A DNA stretch of 64,000 nucleotides from Erysipelotrichaceae bacterium (GTDB taxonomy: Bacteria > Bacillota_I > Bacilli_A > Erysipelotrichales > Erysipelotrichaceae). The first letter of the stretch is position 1; each line of letters begins with the position of its first letter. The DNA is taken from positions 35,791 to 99,790 of the forward strand of contig JALEZD010000023.1 of the NCBI GenBank assembly GCA_022772735.1. Reading direction: 5' to 3'. Positions 16,912 to 25,190 of the stretch are shown here, in pieces. Both the position numbers and the translations under genes were made by a program. Under the pieces are notes generated by a model. The model searched no databases, was not told the DNA's origin, and saw nothing but the letters and a program-made list of their open reading frames with translations.

Positions 16912-18584
16912 GTAATAACATGATTTCAGATAGATATAAAGTAGTAAAACACATCGGTCAAGGTGGAATGGCAGATGTATTTGTTGGAATTGATACAATT
17001 TTAAATAGAGAGGTTGCTATAAAGCTTTTACGAGGTGAATTAAGTAATGATCCTGTATCTGTTTTAAGGTTTAAAAGAGAAGCACATGCTTCTACATCTT
17101 TATCACATCCTAATATTGTAGATATATACGATATTGGTGAATACAAAGGTCACCATTTTATAGTGATGGAATATATAAAGGGAAATACATTAAAACAGTT
17201 AATTAGTAAAAGAGGGGCACTTTGTAAGGAAGAAGCTGTAGATATTATGAAACAGCTTGTAAGCGCAACAATTGAAGCTCATAAAAGAGGTATTATACAC
17301 AGAGATATAAAACCGCAAAATGTTTTGATTAAAAATGATGGAACAATTAAGATGGTGGATTTTGGAATTGCACTTGCACAAGATGCATTGCAACTAACTC
17401 AGAGTGATTCAATAATGGGAAGTGTTCATTATCTAGCTCCTGAACTTGCTAAAGGTGAACAAGCCAGCAAACAAAGTGATATTTATGCACTTGGAATAGT
17501 TTTTTTTGAACTTTTAACTGGTGATGTACCCTTCAAAGCTGATCAAGCAATTCAAGTAGCATTAATGCATATGAGAAATGATGTTCCAGATGTTAAAACG
17601 ATTGATCCATCACTTCCTCAATCAATAGAAAATATAATTATTAGAGCTACTGCTAAAAATAAAGGATTTAGATATCAAAATGCAGAAGATATGCTAAATG
17701 ATTTAAAAACTTGTTTATCTATTGATAGGGTAAATGAAAAAAAGAATGTATTTAGTTTTCCATTAGAAAATGAAAATACAATAAATGAAAATGATGTAAA
17801 AAAACCTTCTATAAGAAAAGCAAAGAAAAAGAAAAAAAGCTTTGATTTTACTTGGTTGATAGTTTCTTTAGTTACAATATTTTTGTTTGCTGGAATATAT
17901 TTTCTGCTAACTCTTAGTGGGATAATTAACTTTAAAAAAGAAGTTATTGTTGTACCAGATATTTTAGGATTAGATGTTACAAGTGCTAAAGTTGCCCTTG
18001 AAAATGCTTCGTTAGAACTTGATAGTAACAATATAGTTTATGAATTAACTGAAAGTACCCCTAAAGGTAAAATAGTATCAGTTGAGCCATCAATTTCAAG
18101 TGAAGTTGATAAAGGGACATTGGTAAAAATAAAAGTTTCAAGTGGTATAGCTTCATATATAGGTGATTATACAGGTAGAAGATTAAGTGAAGTGAAAAAA
18201 GAATTGGCACCATATACAAACTTTAATATTCTTTTACAAGAAGAAGAGGTTGAAAATGTGGCGCCAGGTACAATAATTAGGCAAGAATTACTAACACCAA
18301 ATTCAGTATATAATCCAGAAGTGTTGACAGATATTAGATTTGTTTATGCAAAATATAAAACAATAACTATTCCTTGGGAAATAAATGGAATGAATATTGA
18401 AGATGCTACAAAGCTTTTACAAGATTTAGGAGCCGATGTGTTACTTAGCCCACTAGATACTTCTACGATGAGTGATGAAGAAAAAGCCAATTTAAAAACA
18501 GGAGTTGTTATACAAACTACCCCTGCAGCTGGAACAAGCTATACACAAAAAGATGATTCAATGGTGGTGATTTATTATTACTAA
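16908..18584 (+). CDS. prkC: PASTA-domain serine/threonine kinase PrkC
   Basis: A 558-residue transmembrane kinase. The cytoplasmic Hanks domain (residues about 10-275) has GQGGMADVF, the lysine in VAIKLL, HRDIKPQNVLI, DFGIA and APE. A Lys/Asn-rich juxtamembrane linker leads to one membrane helix (about 314-338). Outside the cell are three PASTA-like repeats, beginning VPDILGLDV, IGDYTGRRL and IPWEINGMN, which in this family bind peptidoglycan fragments. The third is less canonical. PrkC links cell-wall state to division and metabolism. Overlap with prpC fits the conserved phosphatase-kinase pair; rsgA follows one base later and is a known substrate in B. subtilis. Confidence 0.96.
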   Translation: MSNNMISDRYKVVKHIGQGGMADVFVGIDTILNREVAIKLLRGELSNDPVSVLRFKREAHASTSLSHPNIVDIYDIGEYKGHHFIVMEYIKGNTLKQLISKRGALCKEEAVDIMKQLVSATIEAHKRGIIHRDIKPQNVLIKNDGTIKMVDFGIALAQDALQLTQSDSIMGSVHYLAPELAKGEQASKQSDIYALGIVFFELLTGDVPFKADQAIQVALMHMRNDVPDVKTIDPSLPQSIENIIIRATAKNKGFRYQNAEDMLNDLKTCLSIDRVNEKKNVFSFPLENENTINENDVKKPSIRKAKKKKKSFDFTWLIVSLVTIFLFAGIYFLLTLSGIINFKKEVIVVPDILGLDVTSAKVALENASLELDSNNIVYELTESTPKGKIVSVEPSISSEVDKGTLVKIKVSSGIASYIGDYTGRRLSEVKKELAPYTNFNILLQEEEVENVAPGTIIRQELLTPNSVYNPEVLTDIRFVYAKYKTITIPWEINGMNIEDATKLLQDLGADVLLSPLDTSTMSDEEKANLKTGVVIQTTPAAGTSYTQKDDSMVVIYYY

Positions 18585-18585
18585 A

Positions 18586-19422
18586 ATGCGTGTTATTAAG
18601 ATTATATCCAATAAATATACAGTTATGGATAAAGACGGAAATAGGTTTTCTGCAATCCCAATGGGGAAGTTAAGAAAATCTTTTTCACCTGTTGTAGGAG
18701 ATTTTGTTGAAGTTATTAAGCGTGATAATGATTTATCTATTGAAAAGATATATGATAGATTAAATTATATGGTAAGACCATTAATAGCTAATGTTGATCA
18801 AGCATTAATAATTATGAGTACAAGAAATCCTGATTTTAGTACTGCACTTGTTGATAGATTATCATTTTTAATTAATCATGCAGGTATAAAACCAATTTTA
18901 TGTGTTAGCAAGATGGATTTAATAGATGATGAAATTAAAACTTTAATAGAGTTATATAAGTATTCAAACATGGATGTTGTATTATTAAATAGTGTAGAGG
19001 ATTTAAAACCAATTTTGCGAGGTAAAATATCAGTTTTAACAGGTCAAAGTGGTGCTGGTAAAAGTACATTATTAAATAGACTGAATCCAGAATTTATGCT
19101 TAAAACACAAGAGATAAGCAAGGCTTTAGGAAGAGGAAAACATACAACAAGACATAGTGAATTATATGAAGTATGTGATGGATTTGTTGTTGATACACCA
19201 GGGTTTAGTTCTTTAGATTTTTCAAATATGACGCTTACTGATTTAAAAAATAGTGTTTTAGCTTTTAAAAATTATAGTTGTAAATTTAGAGATTGTTTTC
19301 ATATAAATGAACCAGGTTGTATGATTAAAACTGCAGTTGAAAAGGGAGAAATCCCTAAAAGCTTATATGAAAATTATATAGATGTTGTGAAAATTATTAA
19401 AGACAGAAAGGAAAAATACTAA
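18586..19422 (+). CDS. rsgA: Ribosome small subunit-dependent GTPase RsgA
   Basis: A 278-residue circularly permuted GTPase that helps 30S subunit maturation. The G4 motif SKMDL precedes G1 GQSGAGKST, then DTPGF, giving the family's G4-G5-G1-G2-G3 order. An N-terminal OB-fold and a C-terminal zinc module (C-x4-C-x-H-x5-C: CKFRDCFHINEPGC) bracket it. The start ATG is one base after the prkC stop with weak signals, so translation likely depends on coupling. It overlaps rpe by one base. Confidence 0.96.
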   Translation: MRVIKIISNKYTVMDKDGNRFSAIPMGKLRKSFSPVVGDFVEVIKRDNDLSIEKIYDRLNYMVRPLIANVDQALIIMSTRNPDFSTALVDRLSFLINHAGIKPILCVSKMDLIDDEIKTLIELYKYSNMDVVLLNSVEDLKPILRGKISVLTGQSGAGKSTLLNRLNPEFMLKTQEISKALGRGKHTTRHSELYEVCDGFVVDTPGFSSLDFSNMTLTDLKNSVLAFKNYSCKFRDCFHINEPGCMIKTAVEKGEIPKSLYENYIDVVKIIKDRKEKY

Positions 19423-20066
19423 TGATTATTGCACCTTCAGTATTGTCACTTGATTATAGTGATACAAAAACACAATTAGAAAAATTAAAAGTTTCTAAGG
19501 CAACATGGTTACATTTTGATGTAATGGATGGACATTTTGTGAATAATTTAAGTTTTGGTCCACATGTTTTAAATACAATGAAAAAGGGATTGGATTTGTT
19601 TTATGATGTTCATCTAATGGTTAGTGATCCAAGGTTTTTTTCAAAATCTTTTATTGATAATGGTGCAGATGGAATTACTTTCCACTATGAGGTAATGAAA
19701 GATGAAAATGATATTTTAGAATTGATAGATTATATTAAGTCTAGAGGTAAAAAAGTAGGGATTTCTATAAAACCTAAAACAGATGTAGAGGTTTTAAGAC
19801 CAATTTTAAAATATTTAGACTTAGTTTTAATAATGTCAGTTGAGCCAGGTTTTGGAGGACAAGCGTTTATCGAAGAATCTGTTGGCAGAATTAGACAACT
19901 TAAAAAAATGATAACTGATGAAAATTTATCTGTGCTAATTGAAGTTGATGGGGGAATTAATGAGGAAACAGGTAAAATTTGTAAAGAAGCAGGAGCAGAT
20001 GTTCTTGTTGCAGGAAGTTATATTTTTAAAAATGATATTGAAAAGGCGATAGAAAGTTTATGTTAA
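19422..20066 (+). CDS. rpe: Ribulose-phosphate 3-epimerase
   Basis: A 214-residue TIM-barrel enzyme interconverting ribulose-5-phosphate and xylulose-5-phosphate in the pentose phosphate pathway. The metal and active-site residues are in HFDVMDGHFVNN, HLMVSDP, MSVEPGFGGQAF and EVDGGINEET. Length is typical. The start overlaps the end of rsgA and thiN overlaps its last bases, keeping the rsgA-rpe-thiN order of B. subtilis. Confidence 0.96.
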   Translation: MIIAPSVLSLDYSDTKTQLEKLKVSKATWLHFDVMDGHFVNNLSFGPHVLNTMKKGLDLFYDVHLMVSDPRFFSKSFIDNGADGITFHYEVMKDENDILELIDYIKSRGKKVGISIKPKTDVEVLRPILKYLDLVLIMSVEPGFGGQAFIEESVGRIRQLKKMITDENLSVLIEVDGGINEETGKICKEAGADVLVAGSYIFKNDIEKAIESLC

Positions 20067-20671
20067 AAAATAAAGTTATTTTGGCATGTAAGCTAACAGA
20101 TAATATTCCGTTGATTGATGCAGATTATATAGGTGTTGATAAAGGAGCATTATTTTTAGCGAAAAACAAAATAATGATGGAAAGAGCAATTGGTGATTTT
20201 GATTCTGTTGAAGAAAGTGACTTAAAACTTATTGATAAATATTGTTATAAACTTATTAAATTAAATCCTATTAAGGATTTAAGTGATAGTGAAGCTGCAA
20301 TTAATCTTGCAAAAGAATTAGGATATGAAGAAATAATTCTTTTAGGTGGATTAGGAAAAAGACAAGATCATAGTTATGTTAATTTAAAACTTTTGATAAA
20401 AGAAGAAGGCAGATTAAGTATTATTGATACAAAAAATTATTTAAGAATCTTTAAAAAAGGAAATTACACAATAAAAAAACATGGATATAAATACATATCA
20501 TTTTTTTCAATAAAAGATAGTGTTATAACAATTGAAAAAATGAAATATCCAGTTCTTAATAGAGTGTTTAAAGAAGAAGATTTATTTGGTTTATCAAATG
20601 AAATTTTAGATGAAGAGGGTAATTTAATAGTTCATCAAGGTGTAATACTTTGTATTCAATCCAATGATTAA
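20060..20671 (+). CDS. thiN: Thiamine pyrophosphokinase
   Basis: A 203-residue enzyme that pyrophosphorylates thiamine using ATP. The catalytic ERAIGDFDSV motif (residues about 42-51), the SDSEAAINLA block, and LGGLGKRQDHSYVNL match the family. Length equals B. subtilis ThiN (about 214). Its ATG overlaps the rpe stop. It closes the priA operon, followed by a terminator. Confidence 0.93.
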   Translation: MLKNKVILACKLTDNIPLIDADYIGVDKGALFLAKNKIMMERAIGDFDSVEESDLKLIDKYCYKLIKLNPIKDLSDSEAAINLAKELGYEEIILLGGLGKRQDHSYVNLKLLIKEEGRLSIIDTKNYLRIFKKGNYTIKKHGYKYISFFSIKDSVITIEKMKYPVLNRVFKEEDLFGLSNEILDEEGNLIVHQGVILCIQSND

Positions 20672-20692
20672 GCTAGCAAACGCTAGTTTTTT
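20670..20692 (+). terminator. Terminator of the priA-thiN operon
   Basis: AAGCTAGC pairs with GCTAGTTT around a 4-base AAAC loop, then a T-run. Confidence 0.85.
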
Positions 20693-20710
20693 AATTATAA
20701 TTTAATAAAT

Positions 20711-20736
20711 AAAAAACTACCCTAATTAGGATAGTT
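20711..20736 (-). terminator. Terminator of rpmB
   Basis: Read on the minus strand, AACTATCCT pairs with AGGGTAGTT around AATT, followed by six T residues. Confidence 0.8.
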
Positions 20737-20737
20737 A

Positions 20738-20929
20738 TTATTTAGCAGCTTGGGCTTTTAAAGTTTTTAATGCTCTTGCACTTAAACGTACACGCATAGG
20801 TTTTCCATCAACATATACTGTAGCCTTTTGTAAGTTTACATTCCATTTACGGCGAGTTGCGCGCAATGAATGTGAGCGTCTATTTCCTGATAATGCTTTT
20901 TTTCCGGTTACTGCACAAACTTTGGACAT
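20738..20929 (-). CDS. rpmB: 50S ribosomal protein bL28
   Basis: A 63-residue ribosomal protein. [20 protein letters not shown] is the bL28 start, and the body is rich in Arg and Lys. Only C5 is present, so the zinc-binding CxxC pairs of C+ L28 forms are absent. I chose the ATG at 20929, preceded by GGAGGG; a GTG lies one codon earlier. Arginine is written CGT/CGC as well as AGA, unlike most genes nearby, as expected for a highly expressed gene. Convergent with thiN, as in B. subtilis where rpmB follows thiN. Confidence 0.96.
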   Translation of the reverse strand: MSKVCAVTGKKALSGNRRSHSLRATRRKWNVNLQKATVYVDGKPMRVRLSARALKTLKAQAAK

Positions 20930-20954
20930 CACGTAACCCTCCTCTCTTTTTTAT

Positions 20955-21005
20955 TGCTCGTAAACTATAGCATGAATTTTTATTGTTTGCAAGTAATTAC
21001 GAGCA
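20955..21005. repeat. Inverted repeat flanking the rpmB promoter
   Basis: TGCTCGTAA at 20955-20963 and TTACGAGCA at 20997-21005 are a perfect 9-bp inverted repeat, 33 bases apart, bracketing both promoter elements. One arm covers the likely transcription start and the other lies just upstream of the -35. It may be a paired operator; the function is unknown. Confidence 0.55.
20964..20992 (-). promoter_or_regulatory. Promoter of rpmB
   Basis: On the minus strand: TTGCAA, 17 bases, TATAGT, about 35 bases before the start codon. Confidence 0.75.
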
Positions 21006-21033
21006 TAAAATTCTTTTTTATATAATTTATATG

Positions 21034-21042
21034 TGTTAAAAT
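21034..21042 (+). promoter_or_regulatory. Extended -10 promoter of ftsA-ftsZ
   Basis: TGTTAAAAT lies 29 bases before the GTG start of ftsA. A weak T-rich -35 region precedes it. Confidence 0.4.
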
Positions 21043-21071
21043 ATCTATGATATTGAAAGGGTGATTTTTTA

Positions 21072-22316
21072 GTGGATAAACAAATATACGCAGCATTAGA
21101 AATATCCGAACATGAAGTTAGACTTGTTATTGGTGAATTTTTCAATACACGTTTTAATATTATAAAAGTTGAAAGAGTTTCATGCAATGCTTTTAATGGA
21201 ACAAATGTAATAAAGGAAGAAATTATTAAAAGTGTAAAAAAGGCTGTAGAAAATGCTTCTAAATCAATTGGAGCAAACATAGAAAAAGTTATACTTGCGA
21301 TTCCATCTATAAATTTTAAAAGACTGCCTTTAAAAGTTAGAGTTGAAGTTGAAGGTGTGGTTGCAATTGAAGATGTTAAAGAAGCAGTAAAAAAGGCAAC
21401 TAGTACAAAAATTGATAATAACTTAGCTTTAATTCAAGCTGTTTGTATAAAATATACTGTAAATGGTATTAGCTCAAGAAGAATTCCAATTAATGAAAGA
21501 TGTAATGAGCTTTTAGTTAATATTGATTTGCTTTGTGCTGATAGAAAAGTTGCATTTGATATAGTTTCAAGTGTAACAGAAGCAAATCTTGAAATAATGG
21601 ATATATATTTAGACACATATGCAACATGTAAAGAGGCTGCACTATTTGAACAAACTGTAGACCAAAATGTAATATTGCTTAAAGTTGAAAATAACAATAC
21701 TACCTTGTCTCTATTGTCTCAAGGTAAAATACATTCAATTGATAGAATAAATATGGGACTTTCAAATATTGTTGAAAGTTTAATTGATAAATATGAATTT
21801 CCAATTGATGCAGCAGTTAATTTGGTAAAATATAATGCACGAATGAACTTAAAAACATATTCTAAAAATCCAATTTATATTTGGTCAAAGAATAATGAAA
21901 CAAAAACTATAAATGAAATGGAATTATGTGATACAATAAAACAGAGTGTTGAACAATGGTTGGATTTAGTAAGTTCTATGTGTCAACCTATCTTGCAAGT
22001 TAGTAAGCCAACTGTTATTATTACAGGCGAAGGTGGAGAAATGCAGGGGTTAGATAACTTATTATCTGATAAGTTAAACATAGAAGTGAAAAGCTATTCA
22101 CCTGAAACCTTAGGGGGTAGAAGAAGTAGTTTGACTAGTACACTTGGTTTGTTTTATGCTTATAAAGACCAACAAGTAATAACTGGTAATAGTTCAAATA
22201 GTGTCAACATGGATCAATTTGAAAAAACTATTACATACAAAAATGGTAATAAATCCAATCCAGAGGAATCTATTACTAAAAAATTAAAAGGAATGCTTTT
22301 TGAAGCGAGGAAGTAG
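21072..22316 (+). CDS. ftsA: FtsA-like cell division protein with degenerate ATP-binding motifs
   Basis: A 414-residue actin-fold protein just upstream of ftsZ. The overall pattern is FtsA: AALEISEHEVRLVIGEF at the start, VILAIPSINFKRLPLKV (1C domain), NMGLSNIVESL, VIITGEGGEMQGLDNLL near the end, and a basic amphipathic C-terminal helix (ITKKLKGMLFEARK) for membrane attachment. The phosphate loops are unusual: the first reads EISEHE instead of DIGTSK, and the second reads KVENNNTT instead of DIGGGTT. ATP binding may therefore be weak. Start is GTG after AAAGGGTG. Family is likely; the degree of divergence lowers certainty slightly. Confidence 0.83.
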   Translation: MDKQIYAALEISEHEVRLVIGEFFNTRFNIIKVERVSCNAFNGTNVIKEEIIKSVKKAVENASKSIGANIEKVILAIPSINFKRLPLKVRVEVEGVVAIEDVKEAVKKATSTKIDNNLALIQAVCIKYTVNGISSRRIPINERCNELLVNIDLLCADRKVAFDIVSSVTEANLEIMDIYLDTYATCKEAALFEQTVDQNVILLKVENNNTTLSLLSQGKIHSIDRINMGLSNIVESLIDKYEFPIDAAVNLVKYNARMNLKTYSKNPIYIWSKNNETKTINEMELCDTIKQSVEQWLDLVSSMCQPILQVSKPTVIITGEGGEMQGLDNLLSDKLNIEVKSYSPETLGGRRSSLTSTLGLFYAYKDQQVITGNSSNSVNMDQFEKTITYKNGNKSNPEESITKKLKGMLFEARK

Positions 22317-22330
22317 AGAGGGAAAGAGCA

Positions 22331-23389
22331 ATGGCAGAATTATCTTACAATCAAGTAGCAAAAATCAAAGTGTTTGGAATAGGTGGAGCAGGAAATAATG
22401 CGGTAAATCGTATGGCTCAAGAAGGTGTCCAAGGGGTTGATTTTTATGTTGCAAATACAGACTTACAGGCATTAGATGTTTCTCCTGTTACAAACAAAAT
22501 AACTTTGGGAAAAGATGGACTAGGAGCTGGTGGTATTCCAGATAATGGAAGAAAAGCAGCTGTTGAAAGTGAAGACGATATCAGAAAAGCAATGGAAGGT
22601 GCTGATATGGTATTCTTAACTGCTGGTTTAGGTGGAGGTACAGGAACAGGAGCTTCTCCTTTATTTGCAAAAATCGCAAAAGAAATGGGAGCATTAACTG
22701 TTGGTATTGTTACAAAACCATTTAGTTTTGAAGGAAAAAGAAGAATGATTCAAGCTGAAGCTGGTCTTGAACAGTTAAAAGAATATGTTGATAGCTTAAT
22801 TATTGTTTCTAATAATAGAGTTTTAGAAGTTATTGGACATATTCCATTTGAAGAAGCATTTAAAGAAGCAGACAATATTTTAAGACAAGGTGTACAAACA
22901 ATTACTGACTTGATTGCAGTACCTGCATTAATTAACTTAGACTTTGCAGATGTTAGAAGTATTATGGAAGATCAAGGATCTGCCCTTATCGGTATTGGTA
23001 TGTCTCAAGGAGATAATAAAGCTCAAGAAGCTGCTCAAAAAGCTATTCAATCTCCACTTCTTGAAGCGCAAATTTCAGGTGCAAAAAGTGCGATTGTTAA
23101 TGTTACTGGTGGAGCATCTATTTCTGTGTATGATGCAAGTGAAGCTGTTGAATATGTAAGAGAAGCTGCTGGCAATGATGTTGATATTATATTTGGTGTA
23201 GCTATTAATGATAAAATTGGTGATGCAATTATTGTTACAGTAATCGCAACTGGATTTGAATTGCCAAAATCTAAAATGATTGAAACTTCAAATGAGAAAG
23301 TTAGCTCTGTTTCAAATACACCGTCTAAACCAGATGTTGTTTTAGATGATGAAGATTCAACAATTCCTGATTTTTTCAAACAAAGATAA
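22331..23389 (+). CDS. ftsZ: Cell division GTPase FtsZ
   Basis: A 352-residue tubulin-fold GTPase that forms the division ring. GTP-binding motifs GGAGNNAVNRM, the tubulin signature GGGTGTGASP, and the T7-loop NLDFADVRSIM are intact. The linker is short and ends in the conserved peptide IPDFFKQR that contacts FtsA and other partners. It follows ftsA by 14 bases with an AGAGAGGGAAAG site. The rest of a division and wall cluster is absent here. Confidence 0.98.
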   Translation: MAELSYNQVAKIKVFGIGGAGNNAVNRMAQEGVQGVDFYVANTDLQALDVSPVTNKITLGKDGLGAGGIPDNGRKAAVESEDDIRKAMEGADMVFLTAGLGGGTGTGASPLFAKIAKEMGALTVGIVTKPFSFEGKRRMIQAEAGLEQLKEYVDSLIIVSNNRVLEVIGHIPFEEAFKEADNILRQGVQTITDLIAVPALINLDFADVRSIMEDQGSALIGIGMSQGDNKAQEAAQKAIQSPLLEAQISGAKSAIVNVTGGASISVYDASEAVEYVREAAGNDVDIIFGVAINDKIGDAIIVTVIATGFELPKSKMIETSNEKVSSVSNTPSKPDVVLDDEDSTIPDFFKQR

Positions 23390-23395
23390 CAAGTT

Positions 23396-23421
23396 AGGTC
23401 ATTTATAAAATGACCTTTTTT
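23396..23421 (+). terminator. Terminator after ftsZ
   Basis: AGGTCATTT pairs with AAATGACCT around ATA, then a T-run. Confidence 0.9.
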
Positions 23422-23435
23422 ATTAGAGGTGAACT

Positions 23436-23990
23436 ATGGATGAAATAAATAAAATGTTGAGTGGTGGGTGGTATGACGCTAATAACGATGAATATTTAAT
23501 AAATAAAAGATTAGAAACATCGAATTTATGTTTTAATTTGAATAATATACCTCCTAAAGATGTATTGACACGAAATAATATCCTAAAGAAAATTATTAGA
23601 AATATTGGTGATAACTTTGTAATATTAAGCCCATTTTATTGTGATTATGGTTTTAATATTGAAATTGGAAAAGATGTATTTATTAATTTAAATTGCTATT
23701 TTATGGATTGTGGGAAAATAAAAATAGGCAATAATGTATTTATAGGACCATCTTGTGGATTTTATACAGCAATTCATCCTATAAACTTTAACGAAAGAAA
23801 TAAAGGTTTAGAGATGGCTAAAGGTATTACAATAAAAGACAATGTCTGGATAGGTGCCAATGTTACAATTTTACCAGGAGTTACTATAGGAAGTAATTGT
23901 GTAATTGGTGCAGGAAGTGTTGTTTCAAAAAGCATTGAAGATAACAGTATTGCAGTTGGAAATCCATGCAAGATTATTAAAAAGATATGA
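23436..23990 (+). CDS. Maltose/galactoside O-acetyltransferase-like enzyme
   Basis: A 184-residue left-handed beta-helix acetyltransferase. The N-terminal Mac domain (MLSGGWYDANNDEYL) is followed by hexapeptide repeats: IEIGKDVFINLNC, IKIGNNVFIGPSC, ITIKDNVWIGANVTI, VTIGSNCVIGAGSVV. The catalytic histidine lies in YTAIHPI. These enzymes move acetyl from acetyl-CoA to a sugar, in detoxification or cell-surface modification. The exact sugar is not known. Good AGAGGTG site. It leads a three-gene set with two small membrane proteins. Confidence 0.92.
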   Translation: MDEINKMLSGGWYDANNDEYLINKRLETSNLCFNLNNIPPKDVLTRNNILKKIIRNIGDNFVILSPFYCDYGFNIEIGKDVFINLNCYFMDCGKIKIGNNVFIGPSCGFYTAIHPINFNERNKGLEMAKGITIKDNVWIGANVTILPGVTIGSNCVIGAGSVVSKSIEDNSIAVGNPCKIIKKI

Positions 23991-24238
23991 TAAAGTTTAT
24001 TGTTATTACAAATTTACTTATATTTATTTTAATGGGAATCGATAAATTTTTGGCAGTAAAAAATTTATCTAGAATTCCAGAAAAATATTTGCTTCTAATT
24101 GGGTTGATTAGTGGTTTTGGTGGAATATTATCCATGTTTATCTTTAGACATAAAACTAGAAAAACCAAGTTTTTAATAGTATTTATTTTAGGATTGATTT
24201 TTAATATTTTTATAATTAGTAAAGTTGGGTTATTATGA
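23987..24238 (+). CDS. DUF1294 membrane protein
   Basis: An 83-residue integral membrane protein of the DUF1294 family. The family pattern is clear: MGIDKFLAVKNLSRIPEKYL, GGILSMFIFRHKTRKTKF. Three hydrophobic segments are visible (about 3-18, 36-52 and 63-81). Function unknown. It overlaps the acetyltransferase stop by 4 bases and the following gene by 4 bases, so expression is coupled. Confidence 0.88.
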   Translation: MIKFIVITNLLIFILMGIDKFLAVKNLSRIPEKYLLLIGLISGFGGILSMFIFRHKTRKTKFLIVFILGLIFNIFIISKVGLL

Positions 24239-24870
24239 ATAAAAAATTTTTATTTTTGATTTATGCATTATGTATATTAGCAGGTTTTTTAAATATTTCT
24301 ACTATTTTAATTTTTTCTGTAAATTCTAGTCATTACACGGGAAATATTACAAAACTTGTTTTGAATTTTTATAATCATAAATATGAAATGTTTTTTTATA
24401 TTTTAGGTTCTTTTATAACTTTTATGTTTGGTGGAATAATTTGTGGCATTTTGTTTCATGAAAAACAATTTAAATCTATGAAAAGATATGGATTGTTACT
24501 GGTGATATTAGGAAGTGTTTATATGTTAATATTATTTTTCAAAAATAGTATATTAACTTTATTTTATACAACATTTTTGTTAGGTTTACAAAATGGAATG
24601 TACATGTTTTATAAACATATTTTAATTAGAACAACACATTTTACGGGTTATTTAAGTGATATGGGTTTTAGTATTGGAAGAATATTTATGGGACATAAAG
24701 AGGATATAGATTTATTAAAATTTTATTTAATAAGCATTCTTTCTTTTATAACTGGTTGTATTATTGCATTTAATTTGGTAAGTTCAATAAAAACAAATGT
24801 TTTTTATATTAGTTCTATTTCATATGTTATTCTAGGAATATATTATTTAGTTTTTATAAAAAACAATTAA
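24235..24870 (+). CDS. DUF1275 (YoaK-like) membrane protein
   Basis: A 211-residue membrane protein with about six hydrophobic segments. The YoaK/DUF1275 pattern is present: GNITKLVLNFYNH, FLLGLQNGMYMFY, and RTTHFTGYLSDMGFSIGR. No catalytic function is known for this family; a transport role has been suggested in some annotations. It ends the acetyltransferase unit; I saw no strong terminator after it, only an AT-rich run before the T-box promoter. Confidence 0.85.
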   Translation: MNKKFLFLIYALCILAGFLNISTILIFSVNSSHYTGNITKLVLNFYNHKYEMFFYILGSFITFMFGGIICGILFHEKQFKSMKRYGLLLVILGSVYMLILFFKNSILTLFYTTFLLGLQNGMYMFYKHILIRTTHFTGYLSDMGFSIGRIFMGHKEDIDLLKFYLISILSFITGCIIAFNLVSSIKTNVFYISSISYVILGIYYLVFIKNN

Positions 24871-24890
24871 AAATTTTATAATAAAAATAT

Positions 24891-24919
24891 TTGACAAAAA
24901 TATTTTTAAAAGATATATT
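24891..24919 (+). promoter_or_regulatory. Promoter of the metNIQ T-box leader
   Basis: TTGACA, 17 bases, TATATT. It is the best consensus promoter in this region. Confidence 0.8.
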
Positions 24920-24929
24920 ATTTTCAAGA

Positions 24930-25175
24930 GCTATGAAAAGAAAAGTAGTTTAATTGAATTATCTTAGAGAGTTCCGTTTGCTGAAAAGGAATATAATGAA
25001 ATTAAATGAAAATGGTCTTGGAGCTTCATACCGAGGGAAACTTAGGCTATGACGTGTGTGCCCGTTAAAGCACTAGAGTATGTTTGTACTCAATGAGGTA
25101 ACTTCAGTGATGAGGTTATAAGTTAAGGTGGTAACACGAGTTAATAGCTTGTCCTTTGTGGGCAGGTTTTTTTGT
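24930..25175 (+). promoter_or_regulatory. T-box riboswitch, methionine (AUG specifier)
   Basis: A transcription-attenuating T-box fills the 320-base gap before metN. Stem I begins with the GAGAG motif and a TTCC/GGAA hairpin (24968-24991). The specifier region reads GAAAATGGTCTTGGAG, placing ATG at 25012-25014, which matches tRNA-Met. The 14-base T-box sequence AAGGTGGTAACACG is at 25125-25138; its TGGT can pair with an ACCA tRNA end. A terminator follows (stem about 25146-25169 with GTCC/GGGC core, then seven T residues). Uncharged tRNA-Met should favour the antiterminator and turn on metNIQ. The downstream genes support this reading. Confidence 0.93.
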
Positions 25176-25190
25176 TTCTAGGAGGTAAAT

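Noticed and set aside
24930..25175. SAM riboswitch for the methionine transporter
   Set aside because: The T-box core, specifier and terminator explain the leader; SAM-I features were not seen.
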